Assembly: GCF_004342885.1 (NCBI RefSeq)
Contig: NZ_SMAB01000003.1
Span: 1-64,000, forward strand
Reading direction: 5' to 3'
Length of the DNA stretch: 64,000 nt
DNA from: Tepidibacillus fermentans
Lineage (GTDB): Bacteria; Bacillota; Bacilli; Tepidibacillales; Tepidibacillaceae
Positions 55,574 to 64,000 of this stretch are shown here, piece after piece; position 1 is the first letter of the stretch, and each line of letters begins with the position of its first letter. The notes under the pieces were generated by a model. It saw only the letters and a list, made by a program, of their open reading frames with translations. It made no database searches and was not told the origin of the DNA. A program made the translations under genes and the position numbers.

Positions 55574-56248
55574 TTAATAATCGCTTTCCCCTCTTAACCC
55601 ATTCACAATCGCTACACCTGAACTTGTCCCAATTCGGTTAGCACCTGCTTCGATCATCTTTAACGCTCCTTCAATATCTCGAACACCACCCGAAGCTTTG
55701 ACGCCCATATCAGGACCAACAGTTTTCCTCATCAGTTTAATATCTTCGTATGTAGCTCCACCATGGCCAAAACCGGTAGAAGTTTTTACAAAATCGGCAC
55801 CAACCTTTTTACTAATTTCACAGGCTTTTACTTTTTCTTCATCAGTTAAGATCCCCGTTTCAATAATCACCTTAACTAGTGCTTTTCCCTTTGCCGCTTC
55901 AACCACAGCACGAATATCTTCTTCTACTACGTCATACTGTTTTGATTTTAAGGCACCAATATTTAAAACCATATCTACTTCTGTAGCACCTTCTTCAATA
56001 CATTTTTTGGTTTCAAAAGCCTTAACTTCTTTCGTGGTTGCACCTAAAGGAAAACCAATTACAGTACAAACTTTCACATCTGTATCTTTTAATTGTTGAT
56101 AAGCTCGCGTTACCCAATATGGGTTGATACAAACAGAAGCAAATTCATATATCTTTGCTTCCTTACATAGCTGATCAATCATCTCTGCAGTAGCATCCGG
56201 TTTTAATAACGTGTGATCAATCATTCTCGCTAGTTCTTTTGAATTCAT
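55574..56248 (-). CDS. deoC: Deoxyribose-phosphate aldolase
   Basis: 224 residues. The Schiff-base Lys lies in [10 protein letters not shown] and the second active Lys in [27 protein letters not shown] and [10 protein letters not shown] are diagnostic. It cleaves deoxyribose 5-phosphate in nucleoside catabolism. Follows the Nudix gene by 13 bases. Confidence 0.94.
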   Translation of the reverse strand: MNSKELARMIDHTLLKPDATAEMIDQLCKEAKIYEFASVCINPYWVTRAYQQLKDTDVKVCTVIGFPLGATTKEVKAFETKKCIEEGATEVDMVLNIGALKSKQYDVVEEDIRAVVEAAKGKALVKVIIETGILTDEEKVKACEISKKVGADFVKTSTGFGHGGATYEDIKLMRKTVGPDMGVKASGGVRDIEGALKMIEAGANRIGTSSGVAIVNGLRGESDY

Positions 56249-56261
56249 TTTTCAATTCCCC

Positions 56262-56690
56262 CTACTGTAAATTTTCGTATCCTAGTTCCCTTAAAGCTTG
56301 TTTCATGATCGAAAGATTATTATCATAGCCTGAGTTTTTTTGTTTTTCCCAAGCTTCTTCTAAGCTCAACCACTTTGCTTGATTAATTTCACTTTCTTGA
56401 ACTTTTAATAAATAATTTTTTGCCTCGACCAAATAATAATAAACCTCTTTCTCCACTTTGCCATGAACTGGATGATAGTATTCATAATATACTTTTTCGA
56501 GTGGCTTGACAATTTCCCCTTCAATTCCAGTTTCTTCCTGTATTTCTCGTATTGCTGTTTCCGAATAAGATTCACCTTTTTCAACTTTTCCTTTGGGCAA
56601 AGTCCATTTATGACATCGATCAACAATCATTAACAGCTGTGTAGTTTCTCCTCGAAAGAAAACAACTCCCCCAGCAGATACTTCCTTCAT
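56262..56690 (-). CDS. Nudix hydrolase
   Basis: 142 residues. A complete Nudix box at 34–56 (GKVEKGESYSETAIREIQEETGI). GGVVFFRG and HKWTLPKG precede it, as in Ap4A/diadenosine-type and general NTP Nudix enzymes. Substrate unknown. GGAGGG site. Two-gene unit with deoC. Confidence 0.85.
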   Translation of the reverse strand: MKEVSAGGVVFFRGETTQLLMIVDRCHKWTLPKGKVEKGESYSETAIREIQEETGIEGEIVKPLEKVYYEYYHPVHGKVEKEVYYYLVEAKNYLLKVQESEINQAKWLSLEEAWEKQKNSGYDNNLSIMKQALRELGYENLQ

Positions 56691-56906
56691 AAATTTTTTC
56701 CCTCCTTACCATCAAATTGTATATTTTCTTACCACATCGGAAAGTTTAACTTCTTTAAAGTAATAAATCTGAGTTAAACTTGAATGATCGGCATAAAAAA
56801 CTACCTTTAAAGAAGAACTCGACTACATCTTCGAAAAGACTTCGATAGAAGTTTTTTTATATCTTAAGATGATCTAGACAAAGCGATTTCATAATTAAAA
56901 AGTACA

Positions 56907-56936
56907 AAAAAGGTGATCCGTTGAGATCACCTTCGA
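56907..56936 (-). terminator. hsp70–mtaB operon terminator
   Basis: AAGGTGATC/GATCACCTT stem with a short loop, then TTTTTTG on the minus strand. Confidence 0.85.
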
Positions 56937-56938
56937 TG

Positions 56939-58273
56939 TTAGCTCACTGCTGTTTCTTCTTCAACTTGGACAAGTGTTCCATGGCAATATTCTAGACCAA
57001 CACGGTCGATTCTCACTTTACATATCTTACCAACTATATCTTGCGTTCCTTTAAAAGCGACATGGAGATAATTATCAGAGTAACCTGTATAAAGTCCGCT
57101 ATTTGGATCTTCTTTATATGGTGTTTCTGGAATAACCTCCAAAATTTGTCTTAAGAACTTGTTCGCATATTTCATCTTTAGCCAGTTGGATAATTCAATG
57201 AGTTTTTGCACTCGTTCATGTTTTACCTCTTCGGGAACCTGATCTGGCATTTTCGCTGCTGGAGTTCCAGATCGTTTGGAATAAGGGAAAACATGCATTT
57301 CTGCAAATTCCAGCTCTTCCATAAAACGATAACCATTTAGGAATTGCTCTTCTGTTTCACCTGGAAAACCGACAATGACATCTGTAGTAATCGCAACATC
57401 GGGTAAAACCTTGCGAATTTCCATGATCTTATTCCGATATTCTTCCGTTGTATAGTTGCGTTTCATTCGTTGTAATACTTCATCATCTCCGGCTTGCAAT
57501 GGAATGTGAAGATGACGAACAATACTTGTAGAATTTTTTAATACTTCTAGTATTTCATCCGTAATCTGGCTAGCCTCAATCGAGCTAATTCGAATGCGTT
57601 TTAATCCTTCTACTTGATCAAGCTCTTTTAGCAATTTCGCCAGACTATAATCTTCTAAATCCTCTCCATATCCTCCTGTGTGAATACCCGTTAAAACAAT
57701 CTCTTTATATCCTGCGGCAACTAATTGTCTAGCCTGTTTCAATACGTTCTCTGGTTTCCGACTTCGTAATAAACCTCGAGCCCACGGAATGATACAGAAG
57801 GTGCAGAAGTTATTGCACCCTTCTTGGATCTTTAATGATGCCCTTGTTCGGTCTGAAAAAGAAGGTACATCTAATTCCTCAAATTCTTTTGTCTTCATAA
57901 TATTGTAGACGGCATTGATCGGCTCTCTTTTCCGTCGATATTCCTCTACGTATTCAACAATCTTCTCACGCCCCTGATTGCCAACAACAATATCTACCCC
58001 GGGAATATCGAGAACGTCACCAGGTGCAATCTGGGCATAGCATCCCGTCACCACGATTACTGCGTCTGGGTTTCTTTTAATCGCTCTTCGAATCACTTGT
58101 CTACTTTTTTTATCTCCCGTATTCGTTACGGTACAAGTATTGATCACATAAACATCCGCTTTTTTATCAAAATCAACTCGCTCATAACCATGCTTTCTGA
58201 ACAACTGGTAGATTGCTTCTGTTTCGTATTGATTTACTTTACATCCTAGAGTATGAAATGCAATGGTAGTCAA
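56939..58273 (-). CDS. mtaB: tRNA t6A37 methylthiotransferase MtaB
   Basis: 444 residues. N-terminal UPF0004 domain with Cys11, Cys47 and Cys78. Radical-SAM domain with C153-x3-C157-x2-C160 (EGCNNFCTFC). C-terminal TRAM domain. It converts t6A37 to ms2t6A37 in ANN-reading tRNAs. Last gene of the dnaK–dnaJ–prmA–rsmE–mtaB unit, 3 bases after rsmE. Confidence 0.95.
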   Translation of the reverse strand: MTTIAFHTLGCKVNQYETEAIYQLFRKHGYERVDFDKKADVYVINTCTVTNTGDKKSRQVIRRAIKRNPDAVIVVTGCYAQIAPGDVLDIPGVDIVVGNQGREKIVEYVEEYRRKREPINAVYNIMKTKEFEELDVPSFSDRTRASLKIQEGCNNFCTFCIIPWARGLLRSRKPENVLKQARQLVAAGYKEIVLTGIHTGGYGEDLEDYSLAKLLKELDQVEGLKRIRISSIEASQITDEILEVLKNSTSIVRHLHIPLQAGDDEVLQRMKRNYTTEEYRNKIMEIRKVLPDVAITTDVIVGFPGETEEQFLNGYRFMEELEFAEMHVFPYSKRSGTPAAKMPDQVPEEVKHERVQKLIELSNWLKMKYANKFLRQILEVIPETPYKEDPNSGLYTGYSDNYLHVAFKGTQDIVGKICKVRIDRVGLEYCHGTLVQVEEETAVS

Positions 58274-58276
58274 TGT

Positions 58277-59017
58277 TTATCCTCGCTTTCCTTCTAGATG
58301 ATAGAGTATATTGGCAACCCCCACAAGTCCAGCTGTTTCCGTACGCAAAATTCGTTTCCCTAAGGAAATTGATATGGCTCCCCTTTTTATTGCTTCTTGT
58401 ACTTCATGAGTGGAAAATCCCCCTTCAGGGCCGATTACTAGCAGCAATCTCTTTTGTTCTGAATTCTTTGATAGAGCTTGATATAAAGTTATGGTATTTT
58501 CCTGTTCATAGGCAATAAGCGTAAACTCTTTCTGTATTAAATCTAATAATCCTTCCCAGGTCAAAACGGGATGAATTTTGGGAATTGCACTTCGATGAGC
58601 TTGCTCAGCCGCTTCTTTAGCAATTTTACGCCAGCGCTCTAAACGCTTTTGTTCTTTATTTTCATCCAACTGGACAATTGTTCTTTCGGATGTGAATGGG
58701 AGAAATGATGTGACGCCAATCTCTGTCCCTTTTTGGATAATCCAATCCATCTTATCTCCTTTTGGTAATCCTTGTGCCAAGATCACTTCGAAAGGAGATT
58801 CGTTGTTTTCTTGAATCACTTCTTCGATATTGCAGATAACTTGGTCTCGCTCGATTTTTTTTATTTTCCCTAGAACATCCAAACCCTCACCATTAGAGCA
58901 GATGATCATATCCCCTTGTTTTAATCGCAAAACTTTGCTGATATGTTTTACATCATCTCCCTTGATGAATACCTGATCATCCAAAAATTGGTCCTTATGA
59001 ACAAAATATCTTTGCAT
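58277..59017 (-). CDS. rsmE: 16S rRNA (uridine(1498)-N3)-methyltransferase
   Basis: 246 residues. A PUA-like N terminus (MQRYFVHKDQF … VLRLKQGDMI) and a SPOUT knot with LLVIGPEGGFSTHEV and SLGKRILRTETAGL. It methylates U1498 of 16S rRNA. Standard position after prmA. Confidence 0.95.
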   Translation of the reverse strand: MQRYFVHKDQFLDDQVFIKGDDVKHISKVLRLKQGDMIICSNGEGLDVLGKIKKIERDQVICNIEEVIQENNESPFEVILAQGLPKGDKMDWIIQKGTEIGVTSFLPFTSERTIVQLDENKEQKRLERWRKIAKEAAEQAHRSAIPKIHPVLTWEGLLDLIQKEFTLIAYEQENTITLYQALSKNSEQKRLLLVIGPEGGFSTHEVQEAIKRGAISISLGKRILRTETAGLVGVANILYHLEGKRG

Positions 59018-59035
59018 TTCTATATCCCTACTATC

Positions 59036-59971
59036 TTATACTTTTTTTGCAATAAAAGCTATCCAATCTTCCTGTGTAAGTGTTTCCTCAATAACCAAAC
59101 CTTCCCGTTCAATTACTTCTTTTACCAATTCACTTTTGGATTGGATAATTCCAGAAGCAATAAAGTAGCCATTTGGTTTGAGTACCCTTGCTACATCATT
59201 GACGAAACGTAGAATAACCTCTGCCAAAATATTTGCAACAACGATTTCCACTTGATCCTCGATATGATCTAATAAGTTATTTTGTTTTACCTCAACCATT
59301 TGATCAACGTGATTTAGCTTTATATTTAATTTTGCACTTTTTACCGCAACTTCATCTAAATCAAGTGCTAATACATGTTTTGCTCCCAATTTTGCAGCAG
59401 CGATACTCAAGACACCTGTACCACATCCAACATCAATCACTTTTTCATCCCCATTAATCACTTTTTCTAATGCTTGAATACACATCACTGTTGTAGGATG
59501 GGTTCCTGTTCCAAAGGCCATCCCCGGATCTAATTCAATGACATGTTGACCTGGTTTTTCTTCTACTTCTTCCCATGTTGGAGTGATTAAGATTTTCTCA
59601 GAAACCTGAACGGGTTTGTAGTATTTTTTCCATCCTGAAGCCCAATCTTCTTCATTCACTTCAGAAATGGATACATGTCCTGCCCCAATGTTAATATCAT
59701 AAGTTAATAGATTATTAATCGCTGATTTAATTTGCTCAACCGTTTCCATGAGATAACTATTAAGCGGAAAATATGCTTTGACATAAACACCTTCCTCTGG
59801 AAAATCTTCAGGAGAAAGTTCGTACACCTCACCATAAGGAGATTCCCACTCTCGCTCAAGAACTTCTGGGTCTTCAATAATAACTCCACCAGCACCTGCC
59901 TCGTGAAGAATATTCGCAACCGCTTCGATTGCTTCTTGTGTCGTATGAATTGTAATTTCGGACCATTTCAT
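59036..59971 (-). CDS. prmA: Ribosomal protein L11 methyltransferase
   Basis: 311 residues. LDPGMAFGTGTHPTT and the SAM motif VIDVGCGTGVLSIAAAKLGA, with NILAEVILRF (NxxA motif IV). It trimethylates L11. AGGAGG site. Between dnaJ and rsmE. Confidence 0.95.
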   Translation of the reverse strand: MKWSEITIHTTQEAIEAVANILHEAGAGGVIIEDPEVLEREWESPYGEVYELSPEDFPEEGVYVKAYFPLNSYLMETVEQIKSAINNLLTYDINIGAGHVSISEVNEEDWASGWKKYYKPVQVSEKILITPTWEEVEEKPGQHVIELDPGMAFGTGTHPTTVMCIQALEKVINGDEKVIDVGCGTGVLSIAAAKLGAKHVLALDLDEVAVKSAKLNIKLNHVDQMVEVKQNNLLDHIEDQVEIVVANILAEVILRFVNDVARVLKPNGYFIASGIIQSKSELVKEVIEREGLVIEETLTQEDWIAFIAKKV

Positions 59972-60024
59972 AAACGTTCATTCCTCCTAAAGTTTCCATT
60001 CAATTAAAAGAAGAAAAATGGGGG

Positions 60025-61161
60025 TTATTCCCCCATAAAGGCTTTTTTCATACGCTCAAAAAAGGATTTGGATTGCTGGTGGGTTTCCTCACCACTGAGA
60101 TTACCTAATTCCCTTAGTAATTCTTTTTGTCGCTCTGTTAAATTCGTAGGAGTCACGACAACAACCTTTACATGCTGATCTCCTCTACCACCAAAACGTA
60201 GGTGGGGTACTCCTTTTCCTTTTAAACGAAAACTGGTTCCGGTTTGTGTCCCTGCAGGTATTTTTAATTTCACTCGACCATCAAGAGTAGGAACTTCGAT
60301 CTCATCTCCTAATGCTGCCTGTGCAAAGGTTAGTGGGACTTCACAGTAAATATTATCTCCATCTCTTTCAAAGAAATCGTGAGGTTTGACATGTAAGAGA
60401 ATAAATAAATCACCAGGTGGTCCTCCATTTACCCCAGGTTCTCCTTCCCCACTTACCCGCAATTGCGAACCATCATCCACTCCTGCAGGAATTTTCACAT
60501 GAATTTTTTTATTCTTCTTCACACGACCTGTTCCATAGCAATCCGTACATTTATGGGGAATGATTTTTCCTTTTCCTTGACATGCTGTACAAATTCGACG
60601 ATTTACAATTCGACCAAATGGGGTATTCTGAACTACTTCTTGTTGTCCAGTTCCTTTACATACGGAACAGGTTTCTACTTTGGTTCCTGGTTTTGCCCCT
60701 GTACCATGACAAGTATCACATTCTTCTTCCCGTGGAATGGTGATATCTGTTTCTTTTCCGAAAACAGCTTCCTTGAATTCTAATGTCATACTATATTGGA
60801 GATCAGCACCTCTTCTTGGTGCATTGGGGTTACGTTGTCTCCTTCCACCACCGAAAAACATATCGAAGATATCGCCAAAATCTCCAAAATCAGCACTGCT
60901 AAAACCACCGCCACCAAATCCTCCGCCACCAAATCCAGCAGTAGGATCTTCATGACCAAACTGGTCATAGCGGGCTCTTTTATTTGGATCACTTAGAACC
61001 TCATATGCTTCTTTTACTTCTTTAAATTTCTCTACTGCATCAGGTTCTTTATTCACATCAGGATGATATTGACGAGCCAATTTGCGGTATGCCTTTTTTA
61101 TTTCATCCTCAGTGGCGTTTTTACTGACTCCTAAGACTTCGTAATAGTCTCGTTTACTCAT
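60025..61161 (-). CDS. dnaJ: Chaperone DnaJ
   Basis: 378 residues. J domain with HPD ([13 protein letters not shown]), a Gly/Phe-rich linker ([11 protein letters not shown]), four zinc-finger repeats ([32 protein letters not shown]) and the C-terminal substrate domain. It stimulates DnaK. About 100 bases after dnaK. Confidence 0.96.
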   Translation of the reverse strand: MSKRDYYEVLGVSKNATEDEIKKAYRKLARQYHPDVNKEPDAVEKFKEVKEAYEVLSDPNKRARYDQFGHEDPTAGFGGGGFGGGGFSSADFGDFGDIFDMFFGGGRRQRNPNAPRRGADLQYSMTLEFKEAVFGKETDITIPREEECDTCHGTGAKPGTKVETCSVCKGTGQQEVVQNTPFGRIVNRRICTACQGKGKIIPHKCTDCYGTGRVKKNKKIHVKIPAGVDDGSQLRVSGEGEPGVNGGPPGDLFILLHVKPHDFFERDGDNIYCEVPLTFAQAALGDEIEVPTLDGRVKLKIPAGTQTGTSFRLKGKGVPHLRFGGRGDQHVKVVVVTPTNLTERQKELLRELGNLSGEETHQQSKSFFERMKKAFMGE

Positions 61162-61260
61162 CGAATCACCACCGTTCTTTTCATATTGATGAAAACAAGA
61201 GAAAAGCCAAAGCCAAGAAACACGACTTTGACTTTCTCCTTTTATTTACAGTATGCAATA
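61162..61260 (-). other. dnaK–dnaJ intergenic hairpin
   Basis: On the minus strand GAGAAAGTCAAAGTC pairs, with G-U pairs, with GGCTTTGGCTTTTCTC. It may partly terminate or protect the dnaK 3' end, giving more dnaK than dnaJ (inference). Confidence 0.45.
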
Positions 61261-63096
<1,836 letters not shown>

Positions 63097-63119
63097 TTAC
63101 CTCCTATTTCATTTTTCTT

Positions 63120-63695
63120 TTATGCATTTACTTTAACCATTGAGGGTCGAAGAACTTTATCTTTGAATTTATATCCTTTTTGTAATTCTTCAACTACAAC
63201 CCCTGATTCATATTCATCTGTTTGGACTTGCATAACTGCTTGATGAAGTTCAGGATTGAATGGTTGACCAACTGCTTCAATCGGTTGAAGTCCTTCTTGG
63301 TTTAGAACTTGTTCAATTTGTCGATAAACCATTTCTATTCCTTGAACAAGAGATTCAAAGTTTTGGGTTTCTTTACTCGAACTAACCGCCCTTTGAAGAT
63401 TATCATAGGCAGGTAATAATGCTTCTACTAAGCGGGCGGCGGCGTATTTAGCCGTTTCTTCTTTTTCAAGTCTCGTTCTTTTTCGAAAATTATCAAAATC
63501 TGCATGTACACGTAAAAGTTTATTTTGCAACTCATCAATCGTTTGTTTTAAGGTATTAACCTCATCATCTGTTTGTTCAATGATTTCTTTTTGAGTTTCT
63601 TCCTTATCAGCATCGACTGATTCATTCTTCTTCGTTTCTTCTTTTTCCATTTCCTCTGACATCACTGTAGATTGGTCCTTCGTTTTTTCTGTCAT
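63120..63695 (-). CDS. grpE: Nucleotide exchange factor GrpE
   Basis: 191 residues. An acidic, disordered N terminus (1–60), a coiled coil (NTLKQTIDELQNKLLRVHADFDNFRKR), and a C-terminal beta domain (NPELHQAVMQVQTDEYESGVVVEELQKGYKFKDKVLRPSMVKV). It releases ADP from DnaK. It follows the chaperonin gene by 11 bases, so they are co-transcribed. Confidence 0.95.
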   Translation of the reverse strand: MTEKTKDQSTVMSEEMEKEETKKNESVDADKEETQKEIIEQTDDEVNTLKQTIDELQNKLLRVHADFDNFRKRTRLEKEETAKYAAARLVEALLPAYDNLQRAVSSSKETQNFESLVQGIEMVYRQIEQVLNQEGLQPIEAVGQPFNPELHQAVMQVQTDEYESGVVVEELQKGYKFKDKVLRPSMVKVNA

Positions 63696-63706
63696 TGAGT
63701 CACCTC

Positions 63707-64000
63707 CTAATCATGGTCAACAGATCTCATTTTTATAATGGTTTGAATGCGAAGAATCGCCTCTGCAATCTCTCCAGCAGCCCTCAAGGCATGAATTTTA
63801 ACGAGAGATGGATCAATGACTCCAACCTCTTCCATATCGATCACTTTACCCGTATCAGCATGAATTCCTAAGGAGTCTTTCTTTTGTTTATTTTGAGCAA
63901 CTTTCACCTCTTCCAGCTTTTCCAATGGATTAAATCCTGCGTTCCAGATGATCTGAGCCATTGGCTTTCGCAAAGCGGTTGCAACCACTTGCAGACCATG
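63707..64000 (-). CDS. Group II-like (Group III) bacterial chaperonin, C-terminal fragment
   Basis: Only the last 97 codons are in the window; the frame is open through the edge (… HGLQVVATALRKPMAQIIWNAGFNPLEKLEEV …). The segments GIHADTGKVIDMEEVGVIDPSLVKIHALRAAGEIAEAILRIQTIIKMR match archaeal thermosome/CCT C termini (MxExGVIEPxxVKxxAxxxAxExAxxILRIDDII) better than GroEL. It also lacks the GGM-repeat tail of GroEL. Position inside the hsp70 operon before grpE is the known context of Group III chaperonins described from Carboxydothermus and relatives. Confidence 0.85.
   Translation of the reverse strand, partial: HGLQVVATALRKPMAQIIWNAGFNPLEKLEEVKVAQNKQKKDSLGIHADTGKVIDMEEVGVIDPSLVKIHALRAAGEIAEAILRIQTIIKMRSVDHD

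Overview
The window is a low-GC chromosomal segment from a spore-forming Bacillales-type member of the Firmicutes. Spore-coat genes (cotJB, cotJC and a cotJA-like gene), an SspK-like spore protein, yqfC/yqfD and the order dnaK–dnaJ–prmA–rsmE–mtaB … rpsU–yqeY–yqfC–yqfD–phoH–pgpH–ybeY–dgkA–cdd–era–yqzL–recO–glyQS–ccpN–ppsR–dnaG–sigA–trmK–yqfO match the Bacillus subtilis yqe/yqf region almost gene for gene. Cytochrome bd, an electron-bifurcating Fix/Etf complex, a selenoprotein and an archaeal-like chaperonin point to a deep-branching, probably anaerobic or microaerophilic thermophile-related lineage (Tepidibacillus/Vulcanibacillus-like; inference). No rRNA, tRNA, CRISPR array, prophage or intact insertion sequence was seen.

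Layout. 0–5.6 kb: small membrane protein, HAD nucleotidase, SspK-like peptide, tRNA 2-selenouridine synthase (mnmH), a subtilisin-like protease, and a protein disulfide oxidoreductase whose second active site is read as Sec-Pro-Tyr-Cys through an in-frame UGA. 5.6–9.9 kb: His-rich NifX-like protein and the fixABCX operon. 10–13.1 kb: unknown protein, LysM/3D-domain wall protein, spore-coat cotJ genes. 13.2–20.6 kb: CoA-transferase with deviating codon use, MFS transporter, cydAB, a Mn2+ riboswitch with its exporter, and a decayed EamA transporter. 20.6–31 kb: asnB, a DEDDh exonuclease with a DUF294 nucleotidyltransferase behind amtB (TnrA/GlnR-type box upstream), a small MITE, M18 aminopeptidase, MBL hydrolase, YuiD, pncB and rnpB of type A architecture. 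31–50.4 kb: the conserved replication/translation/sporulation cluster from yqfO back to rpsU, with a glycine T-box before glyQS. 50.5–53.1 kb: hinT, then a membrane HD-GYP protein, an unlisted 26-residue peptide gene and an unknown LeuA-regulatory-domain-like protein. 53.2–57 kb: MFS transporter, Na/Pi transporter, deoC, Nudix hydrolase. 57–64 kb: the hsp70 operon, entered by a group II-like (Group III) chaperonin gene cut by the window edge.

How it fits together. mnmH and the Sec-containing oxidoreductase both depend on selenophosphate, so they support each other; selA, selB, selC and selD must lie elsewhere. FixABCX and cytochrome bd are consistent with a quinone-linked, low-oxygen metabolism. 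The most interesting unexplained items are the peptide/HD-GYP/LeuA-like locus, whose peptide gene is bracketed by inverted repeats, and a dispersed family of four hairpin repeats (near 4.7, 28.2, 42.3 and 49.6 kb) whose stems keep complementarity while their sequence changes.
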